Assembly (NCBI GenBank): GCA_028293625.1
Contig: JAQGOL010000025.1
Span: 1 to 64,000, forward strand
Length of the DNA stretch: 64,000 bases
DNA from: Chthoniobacteraceae bacterium
GTDB lineage: Bacteria > Verrucomicrobiota > Verrucomicrobiia > Chthoniobacterales > Chthoniobacteraceae
Reading direction: 5' to 3'
Both the position numbers and the translations under genes were made by a program. Under the pieces are notes generated by a model, which was not told the origin of the DNA, did no database searches, and was given only the letters and a program-made list of their open reading frames with translations. Positions 35,388 through 43,907 of the stretch are shown piece by piece. Every line of letters begins with the position of its first letter. The first letter of the stretch is position 1.

Positions 35388-35558
35388 TTACTCGTCTTTT
35401 GGTTCAGGCAAACCAACAACCTGCTCAGCATCAGGAGTACTATCGGGGTGGTGATGCTGGCGCTCCGCATTCTCATGTTTCTCGTCTTCTTTTTTGACGT
35501 GATCCTCGTGCTTTTGCTCTTCGAGTTTATGCTTATTTTTAGGTGATGTATCGCCCAT
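35388..35558 (-). CDS. Small highly charged protein, MGD-SPK type
   Basis: Frame of 56 residues starting MGDTSPKNKHKLEEQKHED, extremely rich in Lys, Glu, His and Asp, and without hydrophobic segments. The opening resembles a group of small bacterial hypothetical proteins that begin MGDKSPK; I recall these as widespread but uncharacterised. The composition suits a disordered or nucleic-acid/metal-binding peptide. No strong ribosome site. An opposite-strand frame (35268-35546) covers the same bases but encodes an implausible Leu/Phe-rich tail and overlaps the channel gene. Confidence 0.5.
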   Translation of the reverse strand: MGDTSPKNKHKLEEQKHEDHVKKEDEKHENAERQHHHPDSTPDAEQVVGLPEPKDE

Positions 35559-35682
35559 AGGGCCAGAATTCGTGATTGGAACCGATTGTGACCGTGCAAA
35601 GGAGCAAACTAAACAATCAGCCTTTCCGCCGCGACCACACGCTTCCACGGCCGGAACTGCTCCGGCTCACGTCATCCAGCCG

Positions 35683-38247
35683 ATGGCCACATCTCATTCA
35701 ACCAGGAACCCTCTTCACCTCAAGGATGCCGGACGTGAAGAATTCACGGGATTTGTCCGGGTCCGCGGCGCGCGCGAGCACAACCTAAAAAATATCGACG
35801 TCGACATTCCCCGCGATCTGCTGGTGGTGTTTACCGGAGTATCGGGCTCGGGAAAATCTTCGCTTGCATTCGGTACTCTCTACGCGGAGGCGCAACGCCG
35901 TTATCTTGAATCGGTCTCTCCTTACGCCAGACGTCTTTTTCATCAGATGCCGGTGCCGGAAGTGGATCACATTGATGGATTGCCACCCGCCGTGGCGTTG
36001 CAACAACAGCGTGGTTCGCCAACCACACGTTCATCTGTTGGAAGCGTCACGACGCTTTCTAATTTGTTTAGAATGCTCTATTCACGAGCGGGTCAATATC
36101 CGCGCAACCAGGCGCTTCTATATGCGGAATCGTTCTCGCCCAACACCGCCGAAGGGGCTTGCCCGCGCTGTCACGGACTGGGACGCATCTATGAAGTGAC
36201 GGAAGCATCGATGGTTCCCGACGATACCCTGACAATCCGGCAGCGCGCCATTGCTGCGTGGCCGAGCGCCTGGCAGGGCCAAAACCAGCGCGACATTCTT
36301 ACTACACTCGGTTACGACGTCGATCGGCCCTGGCGCGAGCTTTCGCGCAAGGAGCGCGACTGGATTCTATTTACCGAGGAGCAACCCGTGGTGCCTGTCT
36401 ATCCCGGATATAGCCAGGAGGAGGTAAAACGCGCGCTGAAAGCCAAAGAACCTCCTGACTATCAGGGAACCTTTACAAGCGCCAAACGTTATCTCCTCCA
36501 CACCTTTGCCAATACGCAAAGTCAATTGATGAAAAAGCGCGTTTCTCAATACATGCTGAGTAATGAATGCCCGCTCTGCTTTGGAAAACGCCTTCGTCGC
36601 GAATCGCTTTCAATCAAATTTGCAGGGTTCGATATAGCGGATCTATCCCGGGTACCGCTTGCCCGGTTGCCGGACATTTTTGGCGCCTATGCCGCGGGAA
36701 CAGCCCCCGCGCTTGCCTCCATGGCAAAGACTCATCAGGAACGCGCGCTGACGGCCCAAAGAATTGCGCAGGATATCATGGGACGCCTCACCATTCTCCT
36801 TGAGCTTGGGCTTGGCTATCTTTCGCTCGAACGTAGTACTCCCACGCTTTCTCCGGGTGAACTCCAGCGGCTGCGGCTTGCCACCCAAATCCAATCCAAT
36901 CTTTTCGGCGTTGTATATGTTCTTGATGAACCATCGGCGGGACTGCATCCGGCAGACACCGAAGCACTGATTTCCGCGCTGGGACGATTAAAAGCCTCCG
37001 GCAATTCTCTGTTTGTTGTTGAACATGATCTCGACGTCATCCGGCATGCGGACTGGATTGTCGATGTGGGTCCCGCCGCGGGCGAAAATGGCGGCACCAT
37101 CCTTTATAGCGGTCCGCCCGACGGATTGAAATTGATAGCGGCATCGGAAACGCGGCGCCATCTCTTTGCCCGCAAACCCACGCCGTCCCGGACGCCTCGT
37201 TCCCCGAGGGGTTGGCTGCAAATTGGCGATATCACGCGCAATAACCTTCACAACCTTGAAGCCTCCTTTCCAATTGGATTACTCACCAGTGTCACAGGGG
37301 TCTCGGGCTCGGGCAAATCGAGCCTCGTAAGCCAGGTGCTTGTTGAACTGGTTGCCGCCCATCTGGGCCAGGAAATTGATGAGCAAGTGGAGGAAAGTGA
37401 TCCATTGGAGCAGACTGCGGCGGTTGCCACCGGCGGACGAATCATAGCCGGCATGGAAACAATCCGCCGGCTGGTGCGCGTCGATCAAAAACCAATCGGG
37501 CGGACGCCGCGATCGAACCTAGCCACCTATACCGGCCTGTTTGATGAAGTCCGCAGGATCTTTGCTTCGACCAAAATGGCGAAGGCGCGCCGATACGATG
37601 CCGGCCGCTTTTCATTTAACGTCGCCAAAGGCCGATGCGAGACATGCCAGGGGGAAGGTTTTGTGATGGTGGAACTTCTTTTCCTGCCAAGTGTTTATGC
37701 GCCTTGTCCTGAGTGTCACGGCGCGCGTTATAACAAAGCTACTTTGGAAATTACTTACCGCGGGGAGAACATCGCCGGTGTGCTGGAAATGAGAGTGGAC
37801 GAGGCGCGGAGTTTTTTTAGCGAAGAACCGCATATAAGCCGTTCGCTTGATGTATTAAGGGAAGTCGGCCTTGGTTATCTGCGTCTTGGCCAGCCGGCGA
37901 CCGAACTCTCTGGTGGAGAAGCTCAGCGAATCAAGCTTGCCACTGAGTTACAACGAGCCAGCCGCGGCAACACCCTTTACATTCTTGATGAGCCAACTAC
38001 AGGTCTGCACCCATCGGACGTGGAAAGACTAATGGTTCAGCTCAACGGCTTGGTTGACTCCGGGAATACAGTTATCGTCGTCGAACACGACATGCATATT
38101 GTGGCGGGAAGCGACTGGGTTATCGATATCGGACCGGGGGCGGGTGAGAAAGGGGGCCGGGTGGTCGCAGCCGGATCGCCCGTGGAAATCCTTGGTAAGA
38201 GCGAAAGCCGGACCGCGCCCTACCTCGCCCGCCACCTGGCAGGTTAG
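35683..38247 (+). CDS. UvrA-like (UvrA2 class) ABC ATPase
   Basis: Protein of 854 residues. It has two ABC modules with Walker [15 protein letters not shown] and [14 protein letters not shown], signatures [13 protein letters not shown] and [14 protein letters not shown], and Walker [13 protein letters not shown] and [12 protein letters not shown]. The second zinc module is complete (CETC...CPEC). It is shorter than canonical UvrA (about 940): the segment between the first Walker region and [10 protein letters not shown], where the UvrB-binding domain and first CxxC pair should sit, is largely missing. This defines the UvrA2/DrrC-like class, tied to DNA-binding drug or damage tolerance rather than classical repair. 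Start 35683 is chosen over a GTG at 35572. Confidence 0.9.
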   Translation: MATSHSTRNPLHLKDAGREEFTGFVRVRGAREHNLKNIDVDIPRDLLVVFTGVSGSGKSSLAFGTLYAEAQRRYLESVSPYARRLFHQMPVPEVDHIDGLPPAVALQQQRGSPTTRSSVGSVTTLSNLFRMLYSRAGQYPRNQALLYAESFSPNTAEGACPRCHGLGRIYEVTEASMVPDDTLTIRQRAIAAWPSAWQGQNQRDILTTLGYDVDRPWRELSRKERDWILFTEEQPVVPVYPGYSQEEVKRALKAKEPPDYQGTFTSAKRYLLHTFANTQSQLMKKRVSQYMLSNECPLCFGKRLRRESLSIKFAGFDIADLSRVPLARLPDIFGAYAAGTAPALASMAKTHQERALTAQRIAQDIMGRLTILLELGLGYLSLERSTPTLSPGELQRLRLATQIQSNLFGVVYVLDEPSAGLHPADTEALISALGRLKASGNSLFVVEHDLDVIRHADWIVDVGPAAGENGGTILYSGPPDGLKLIAASETRRHLFARKPTPSRTPRSPRGWLQIGDITRNNLHNLEASFPIGLLTSVTGVSGSGKSSLVSQVLVELVAAHLGQEIDEQVEESDPLEQTAAVATGGRIIAGMETIRRLVRVDQKPIGRTPRSNLATYTGLFDEVRRIFASTKMAKARRYDAGRFSFNVAKGRCETCQGEGFVMVELLFLPSVYAPCPECHGARYNKATLEITYRGENIAGVLEMRVDEARSFFSEEPHISRSLDVLREVGLGYLRLGQPATELSGGEAQRIKLATELQRASRGNTLYILDEPTTGLHPSDVERLMVQLNGLVDSGNTVIVVEHDMHIVAGSDWVIDIGPGAGEKGGRVVAAGSPVEILGKSESRTAPYLARHLAG

Positions 38248-38419
38248 ACAAACCGGCTTTGTATACAGTGTGCTTAATTGCAGTCAGCGTGGCTTCCTTG
38301 GCGCGCCCGGATAAAGCCGAAAACCGGAATGGGACAGAAGGGTTTCCAAGCCGCACAACCGGTTTCGCAAGCCACGGCGATTTTGTTGCTGCAACTCTCG
38401 AATTGAACCACTTCATATT

Positions 38420-39271
38420 ATGAACAACGAAGATATTACCAATACAGGCCGCGACACAAATCCTGATCCAATTACCGGTGAACCAGGTTCACATCCCGTT
38501 GCAACGGGAGTAGGTGCAGCCGGCGGCGGCGCGGCAGGGGCTGCGATCGGTATGGCAGGCGGCCCAGTCGGCGTCGTCCTCGGTGCTGTAATCGGCGCCG
38601 TGGTTGGCGGACTTGGCGGTAAAGCAGCCGGTGAAGCCGTTGACCCAACTGCTGAAGATGCTTACTGGCGCAATGAGCATAGCAAGCAACAATATGCCAG
38701 CTCCGAGGATACCTTTGAGGATTACCATCCTGCCTATCGTACAGGTTACGAAGGCTATACCAAGTACGGCGCCGCTGGTGATACTTTTGAAACGGCCGAA
38801 CCGAAACTTCGTAGTGAATACGAGGCTTCAAAACCAAAGGTCGCCTGGGACAAAGCCAAGGCAGCCACTCGCGCAGCCTGGACCCGCATTCAGGAGGGCA
38901 ATCATATCAAGGTTCCCGTCTCCGAGGAGCAAGTTGATATCAGCAAACGTGAAGTTGAAAGCGGCAGTGTGCGCATTCGTAAGGAAGTGCACACCGAGAC
39001 TGTCAACACACCTGTGCAGCTTAGCCGTGAAGAAGTCGTCGTGACCCGCGTTCCAGTTGGCCAGGGCAATGTTCCAAGCGACGCCTTTACTGAAGGAGAA
39101 ATTCGGATTCCGCTTAGCCAAGAAGAAGCAGTCGTGAGCAAGACTGCCAAAGTTGTCGGAGAAGTTCAGGTTAACAAAGAGACGAAAACCGATACTAAAA
39201 ACGTTTCTGAAACCATTCGCAAGGAAGAGGTCAAAGTTGAACGTGATGGTGACGCACGCATTGAGCGTTAA
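38420..39271 (+). CDS. DUF2382 (YsnF/AvaK-type) stress-related protein
   Basis: Protein of 283 residues. A glycine/alanine-rich hydrophobic segment (about 30-75) resembles a glycine-zipper or membrane-insertion element. It is followed by a linker with Tyr-rich repeats (HPAYRTGYEGY). The C-terminal half (about 165-283) is a DUF2382 domain with VPVSEEQVDISKREVESG, repeated R/KEEVVVTRVPV and a final VETI-like VSETIRKEEVKVERDGD. Homologues are induced by general stress in other bacteria, with no known biochemistry. It has its own intergenic region (172 bp) and is followed by a strong terminator, so it is probably monocistronic. Confidence 0.85.
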   Translation: MNNEDITNTGRDTNPDPITGEPGSHPVATGVGAAGGGAAGAAIGMAGGPVGVVLGAVIGAVVGGLGGKAAGEAVDPTAEDAYWRNEHSKQQYASSEDTFEDYHPAYRTGYEGYTKYGAAGDTFETAEPKLRSEYEASKPKVAWDKAKAATRAAWTRIQEGNHIKVPVSEEQVDISKREVESGSVRIRKEVHTETVNTPVQLSREEVVVTRVPVGQGNVPSDAFTEGEIRIPLSQEEAVVSKTAKVVGEVQVNKETKTDTKNVSETIRKEEVKVERDGDARIER

Positions 39272-39291
39272 GCCTGCGATCAGCTAAGATT

Positions 39292-39323
39292 AAAAACCGC
39301 TCCGGAAAACCGGAGCGGTTTTT
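39292..39323 (+). terminator. Rho-independent terminator of the DUF2382 gene
   Basis: A perfect 14-bp inverted repeat: AAAAACCGCTCCGG (39292-39305), AAAA loop, CCGGAGCGGTTTTT (39310-39323), then more T. It begins about 20 bp past the stop codon. The A-tract on the left arm would make it active on both strands. Confidence 0.9.
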
Positions 39324-39607
39324 GTTTGTACCTATTAGTTTATTTGCGGTGTGATCTACTTAGATTCATTTCCGGATTCCAAGCGAATGCCGGGCGGCAA
39401 GCCAAAGGTAACCGCCGCATTCTTTTATAATAGCCGGATCCGCAGTCCCGAGATGCGTTGATGCAAGCTCGCCTTTGGAGCCGGCGAGTTTTGCCGCCAA
39501 GGAAGCTGAAGCGGCAACTTCAGCGGCATCAGTTGCTTAATCTTATGTTGTTCAAGGCAACAAAAATTTGCTTCCGCGTGTTTTGCCAAACAGGGATAAT
39601 TCCAAAC
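39324..39607. other. Intergenic region upstream of the MBL-fold gene
   Basis: About 285 bp. It includes a perfect 7-bp hairpin GCTGAAG-CGGCAA-CTTCAGC (39505-39524) of unknown purpose. In-frame ATGs at 39458 and 39545 would extend the next gene into this region. No other ORF or RNA recognised. Confidence 0.45.
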
Positions 39608-40540
39608 GTGACCGCGATTAAACTCATGCTCCTGGCGTGGATGATTATCCATCCTTTGACGGTTTCCGCCGGACTCGGTACGCATCGCGACTTGCTGGTT
39701 GCTGATCAGCCCGCTTCGCCCGGGCCGGCCCGAACTGAAGTTCGGATTACCTATCTCGGCACCAATGGCTATCTATTTGAAACCCGCGGGGTTGCGATAC
39801 TCATTGACCCTTATGTGAGCCGGATAGGACTTTTGCCCGCCGCTTTCAATGCAAAGATCGCTCCGGACCCGGCTCAGATCCGAAGTATACTCAACCGCCT
39901 GCCGAAGCGCATCGACGCAATACTCGTAACGCATGGGCACATTGATCATCTTCTCGACGCCGTGCCGATCTCCCGTGCAACCGGGGCTCAACTCGTTGCC
40001 TCCCGCAGCAGTCTTCTTCTTGCAACGCCCGCGGGCGCGACCCGTGTGCGGGCCGTGGCTCCCGGCGATGTTATCCGCGTGGGGCGATCGACCGTACGGG
40101 TCCTTCCCGCGGGCCACGATCGGCTCTTCGGGCGTATTCCATTTCCTGGTTCCCGACAAAAGCCGGGACTCGCTCCTGTACGGGTCGCGGATTGGATTTG
40201 CGGAGAGCCGCTCGCTTTTTTGGTCGAACTTGCCGGACACCGGATCTATGTCGATTCGGGAGGCACACTGCAAACAGATCCGCCGCAGGGTCCGGTTGAC
40301 CTTGCCATTCTTGGCGTCGCATTGCCCGATGGACGCGCCCGGTTTGCCCAAGCAGTGCGGCGGCTTGAACCTCGTTATGTTTTGCCCAGCCATCAGGATA
40401 ATTTTTTTCGTCCGCTTGGACGCGGTTTTAGCTTCGGTTTATTAACCAATTTCCCGCAGGTACGACGCGAACACGCCGGGCGGCATCTACCCGGAAAACT
40501 AATCCTTCTCGATTACTTTCGTCCATGGACACTGCGTTGA
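39608..40540 (+). CDS. Exported MBL-fold metallo-hydrolase
   Basis: Zinc metallo-beta-lactamase-fold protein of 310 residues from GTG 39608; ATG 39545 is an alternative start. The GTG start gives a tidy signal peptide (IKLMLLAWMIIHPLTVSAG). The metal motif is VTHGHIDHLLD (HxHxDH), with further ligands likely in LPAGHDRLF, YVDSGG and LPSHQDNFF. The pattern resembles UlaG/NAPE-PLD-like lactonases and phosphodiesterases rather than beta-lactamases. It overlaps the cyclase gene by 16 bp, implying co-expression, so a regulatory or nucleotide-related substrate is possible but unproved. Confidence 0.83.
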   Translation: MTAIKLMLLAWMIIHPLTVSAGLGTHRDLLVADQPASPGPARTEVRITYLGTNGYLFETRGVAILIDPYVSRIGLLPAAFNAKIAPDPAQIRSILNRLPKRIDAILVTHGHIDHLLDAVPISRATGAQLVASRSSLLLATPAGATRVRAVAPGDVIRVGRSTVRVLPAGHDRLFGRIPFPGSRQKPGLAPVRVADWICGEPLAFLVELAGHRIYVDSGGTLQTDPPQGPVDLAILGVALPDGRARFAQAVRRLEPRYVLPSHQDNFFRPLGRGFSFGLLTNFPQVRREHAGRHLPGKLILLDYFRPWTLR

Positions 40541-42078
40541 AACCTCGGGCAGGCCGTTTTGCGCTCCTTCTGATGGCGGTGGCACCCGTGATCCCACAGT
40601 TGTTCGGGAGCGCCTTTAATATCTGGTATAATAAGGCGGTAGTCCTGCCTTTGTTAGGTTCACAGCAACTCCAGGACCGTTTCTTTGAAACGGTGATTGC
40701 CTATAACGCCATCGCATACCCGATCGCGGTCACGGCATGGCTGCGTGGGGTATATTCACTTCGCAACGCGCTCCGTGCAATCACGGCAGGAGAGTCCATT
40801 GACACCGCTTTGCTTAATCGCATGCGCCGGCGGGTCATCCATCTGCCGTTTCGCGGGGCCGTGGTCTCCGGGGCAGGTTGGTTGCTTTGCATCCCTGTTT
40901 TTCTGTTGTCGCTTTGGCAGGCCGGGAGCGATCTAAACCCGCTCCTTTTCTGGCATCTTCCCATCTCGTTTCTGGTCTCCGCCTTCATTGCGATCACCCA
41001 TAGTTTTTTCCTGATCGAACTGGCCAGCCATCGAACGCTTTTCCCTATTTTTTTCCATAATACACGCGCGGATCTTACTCCCGACGCCTTTGCCATCTCC
41101 CTTCGCGGCCGCGGCCTGCTCTGGGCGATTTCAGCGGGGATCTGTCCGATTGGTTCGCTTCTTTTATTGAGCTTTGCGCCGCCTGCGCCCGGAAGCGACC
41201 CGCAATGGTTCGCGGTTTTTGTCGGGACAGTGGGAATCACCTTTGGCTTATGCACGGCAATCCTGCTGCTGCGGCTGGTTGTGGAGCCGATTGACTATCT
41301 TCGCGCTGCGGCGCAATCGATCGCGCGCGGCGATCTCAAAGTGCGTGTCCCCTTGCTGCGCGCCGATGAGTTCGGACTCTTAATTGCGGAGTTCAATCAC
41401 ATGATCGGGGAACTACAGGAAAAGGAGCGGCTGCGGCAGACTTTCGGCCTTCATGTAGGCAAGCAAGCCGCGGAGGAAATTCTCGCCCGTGATCCTGGAT
41501 TGGGTGGAATCGAGGAGACTATCACAGTCATGTTCGTTGATATCCGCTCATTTACCGAGCGTGCGGAAAGGACAGCCCCGCGCGATGTCCTTCAAGTGCT
41601 TAATGCGTTTCTTCGAGCCATGGTGCAGGTAGTCGAAGAGAGCCACGGCGGATTGATCAACAAGTTTCTTGGTGATGGCTTCATGGCGCTCTTCGGGATT
41701 GGCGGAGGCCAATTGCACGCCGATGCCGCGGTCAAAGCCGGATGCGAAATGCTTGGCGTGCTTGCAAATTTAAACCAGCAACTGATCGGGAGCGGATTGG
41801 AACCGTTGGCAATCGGCATTGGTGTGCATACCGGACAGGCCATTGTAGGCAGTATTGGTTCGCCACAGCGGCTGGAGTTCACCGCAATCGGAGGCACGGT
41901 CAATCTGACTTCCCGAATCGAGTCGTTGACCAAAGTGCTCGGCGTCCCGCTATTGATCAGTGAAGCGACCCGCTCGGCGCTTCAGCAAAGCATCGCCCTT
42001 CAGGAATATCCGCCCCAAAAGGTCAAAGGAATTGCTGAACCGATCCGCGTCTTTTCTCTTCGATGCCAGTTATCTTGA
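40525..42078 (+). CDS. Membrane-bound class III adenylate/guanylate cyclase with HAMP domain
   Basis: Protein of 517 residues. There are about six hydrophobic helices in the first 250 residues, then a HAMP-like linker (about 252-305: PIDYLRAAAQSIARGDLKVRV), and a class III cyclase catalytic domain (about 325-500). The metal Asp residues are in MFVDIRSFTER and KFLGDGFMALFG; VNLTSRIES supplies the transition-state Asn and Arg. The intact set predicts activity, most likely making cAMP. It overlaps the MBL-fold gene by 16 bp. The product signal would connect membrane state to cyclic nucleotide level. Confidence 0.92.
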   Translation: MDTALKPRAGRFALLLMAVAPVIPQLFGSAFNIWYNKAVVLPLLGSQQLQDRFFETVIAYNAIAYPIAVTAWLRGVYSLRNALRAITAGESIDTALLNRMRRRVIHLPFRGAVVSGAGWLLCIPVFLLSLWQAGSDLNPLLFWHLPISFLVSAFIAITHSFFLIELASHRTLFPIFFHNTRADLTPDAFAISLRGRGLLWAISAGICPIGSLLLLSFAPPAPGSDPQWFAVFVGTVGITFGLCTAILLLRLVVEPIDYLRAAAQSIARGDLKVRVPLLRADEFGLLIAEFNHMIGELQEKERLRQTFGLHVGKQAAEEILARDPGLGGIEETITVMFVDIRSFTERAERTAPRDVLQVLNAFLRAMVQVVEESHGGLINKFLGDGFMALFGIGGGQLHADAAVKAGCEMLGVLANLNQQLIGSGLEPLAIGIGVHTGQAIVGSIGSPQRLEFTAIGGTVNLTSRIESLTKVLGVPLLISEATRSALQQSIALQEYPPQKVKGIAEPIRVFSLRCQLS

Positions 42079-42199
42079 TTTAGAAAAATGGAGCCGCATG
42101 GAAACAAAATACTCCATTACGGAACCGATGATCGACGCTATCCCGGCTGAGGGTCGCCGGAATGCTCTCCTTCAGCGCCGTTTATTGGAACGTGATCAG

Positions 42200-43705
42200 C
42201 TAACCGGCGGCAACCACGGCTCGTTTTAATTCGGCGCTGGTATCGATGGTCTCCACCAGAAGATTGGCAACGGTGGGCAATGCGCGGGCGCGAATAAAAA
42301 TCTGATAGGAGAAAAGTCCCGGCAGGAACCGAATCAGGAAGTCATTGATTTTCACCAAGCCAAAACCGAGCGCGTTCTCACCGACTGCCTTGGGAAAAGG
42401 AGCCGGGATGCCGCGCATCTCAAGGATCTGGTAGCCGGTTTGGTTAAAGAGTTCGCGCAACGAGCCAAAGGTAAAGAGGCGGGTATGGGTGCGATCGAGG
42501 ATTCCTTTGCGGCCATAGTTGAAGAAGCCAAGCAGCAGCATGAAACGTGTAATGAAGTAGGCGATGTTAGCCGTGGTCAGCACAATCTCAGGGCGCTTGT
42601 GGACAGCGGCGTCGCGCAGCTTTTCCATGAATACTTCCGGATCATGCAGGTGTTCAATGATGTCGAGCAGGAAGATCTGATCAAATTGGGAAACGTCGGT
42701 CGGAAATCCGCCTGAATCGATGTCCCACTCTTTGTATTCGACCTTGGGATTATCCGAGGCACGCACGTATTGATCAACACCGACGACTCGGGCTGCCGTC
42801 TTTGCCATTTCATCGGCAACATAACCCTGGCCGCATCCGATATCGAGCACAGCGGCGCCCGGGGTAACGGCATCGATGGCAAAAGTATGGGAGGAAGCGA
42901 ACCCGAGCTTCATATCATAGGTAAGCTCGACCTGGCCGACATCGAACTTGCGATCAAAGAGCAGGTTTTTTTCGTGGCACTTGGCACGAAGCATCGTGCG
43001 GAAAATGTCGAAGGCATACTTCATTCCGTTCACATGACAGATCTCGTCCCCGTAAAAGGTGGGAATCGGGAGCTCCATGATCGTCATTCCGGCAAAATGA
43101 AGCTGGATGATGATGTCGGTATCGAAATGGAAATCGTTGGAGTTGCGCTCAAAAGGGATGCGGCTGAGGGCGCGCGTGGAGTAGAGCCGGTAGCCGCTAT
43201 GGAACTCGCTCAGTCGCGTGCCGAGCATCGCATTCTGGAAGGTGGTAAGGACCTGGTTGCCGACCCATTTGTACTTGGGCATACCGCCCTTTAAAGCATC
43301 CGCCTTGTGGATCATACGCGAGCCGAACACGGCGTCAGCGTCCTCGGTGAGGAAAGGCGAGATCAAGTGGGGAAGCTCTTCGGGAGCATACTGGCCATCG
43401 CCATGCAGGAGTGCAACAATGTCAAATCCGTTGTCGATCGCGTATCGATAACCGAGTTTCTGATTGCCGCCGTATCCCTGGTTTGTCGGCGTACGCAGGA
43501 TCGTGATCCGGAAGCAGTCGGAAGTTTCCTCCCGTTGCAGGCCGGTGAAGAAGGTGGCGTCCTTGGAGGAATCATCAATGATGAGCACTTCGACATTGGG
43601 AAGCCGAAGGGTGCGCGGAATGCGGTCAAGGACGCCGCCGATGGTTTTTTCGGCGTTGTAAGCGACGATAAAGATCAGAATGCGTTTGTCGGAAAAATCA
43701 GTCAC
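42200..43705 (-). CDS. Bifunctional DPM1-like glycosyltransferase / SAM-dependent methyltransferase
   Basis: Fusion protein of 501 residues. The N-terminal part (about 1-240) is a GT2 enzyme of the dolichol-phosphate-mannose-synthase type: FIVAYNAEKTIGGVLDRIP, VLIIDDSSKD, LLHGDGQYAPEELP, FHSGYRLYS. The C-terminal part (about 265-430) is a class I methyltransferase with VLDIGCGQGYVADEMA and the FLLDIIEHLHDPE strand. No extra membrane helices of the GtrA type are seen. It probably makes a polyprenyl-phosphate sugar and methylates a related glycan or lipid. It is divergent, across 202 bp, from the TMTC-like gene. Confidence 0.9.
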   Translation of the reverse strand: MTDFSDKRILIFIVAYNAEKTIGGVLDRIPRTLRLPNVEVLIIDDSSKDATFFTGLQREETSDCFRITILRTPTNQGYGGNQKLGYRYAIDNGFDIVALLHGDGQYAPEELPHLISPFLTEDADAVFGSRMIHKADALKGGMPKYKWVGNQVLTTFQNAMLGTRLSEFHSGYRLYSTRALSRIPFERNSNDFHFDTDIIIQLHFAGMTIMELPIPTFYGDEICHVNGMKYAFDIFRTMLRAKCHEKNLLFDRKFDVGQVELTYDMKLGFASSHTFAIDAVTPGAAVLDIGCGQGYVADEMAKTAARVVGVDQYVRASDNPKVEYKEWDIDSGGFPTDVSQFDQIFLLDIIEHLHDPEVFMEKLRDAAVHKRPEIVLTTANIAYFITRFMLLLGFFNYGRKGILDRTHTRLFTFGSLRELFNQTGYQILEMRGIPAPFPKAVGENALGFGLVKINDFLIRFLPGLFSYQIFIRARALPTVANLLVETIDTSAELKRAVVAAG

Positions 43706-43907
43706 AGGATGGGGAGATTAGCTGGGATTTTTGGCGAGTCTAGGCGAAGGGAAAAATGGTTGACCGCAAAAAAAGAAACGCTGCCCTGGAGGAGGATAGC
43801 GAGAAAGAAGAGACGGGATCGCCCTTTAAAAATTCGCGTTTATTTGCATTCATTCACGCTCGAATAACACACGCACCTTGGCAGAGAGCCTGCTTAGGCC
43901 ATGGAGA

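Noticed and set aside
42098-42229. 43-residue frame (METKYSITEP...) after the cyclase
   Set aside because: Overlaps the GT/methyltransferase stop by 30 bp, has no ribosome site and no recognised family; likely chance.
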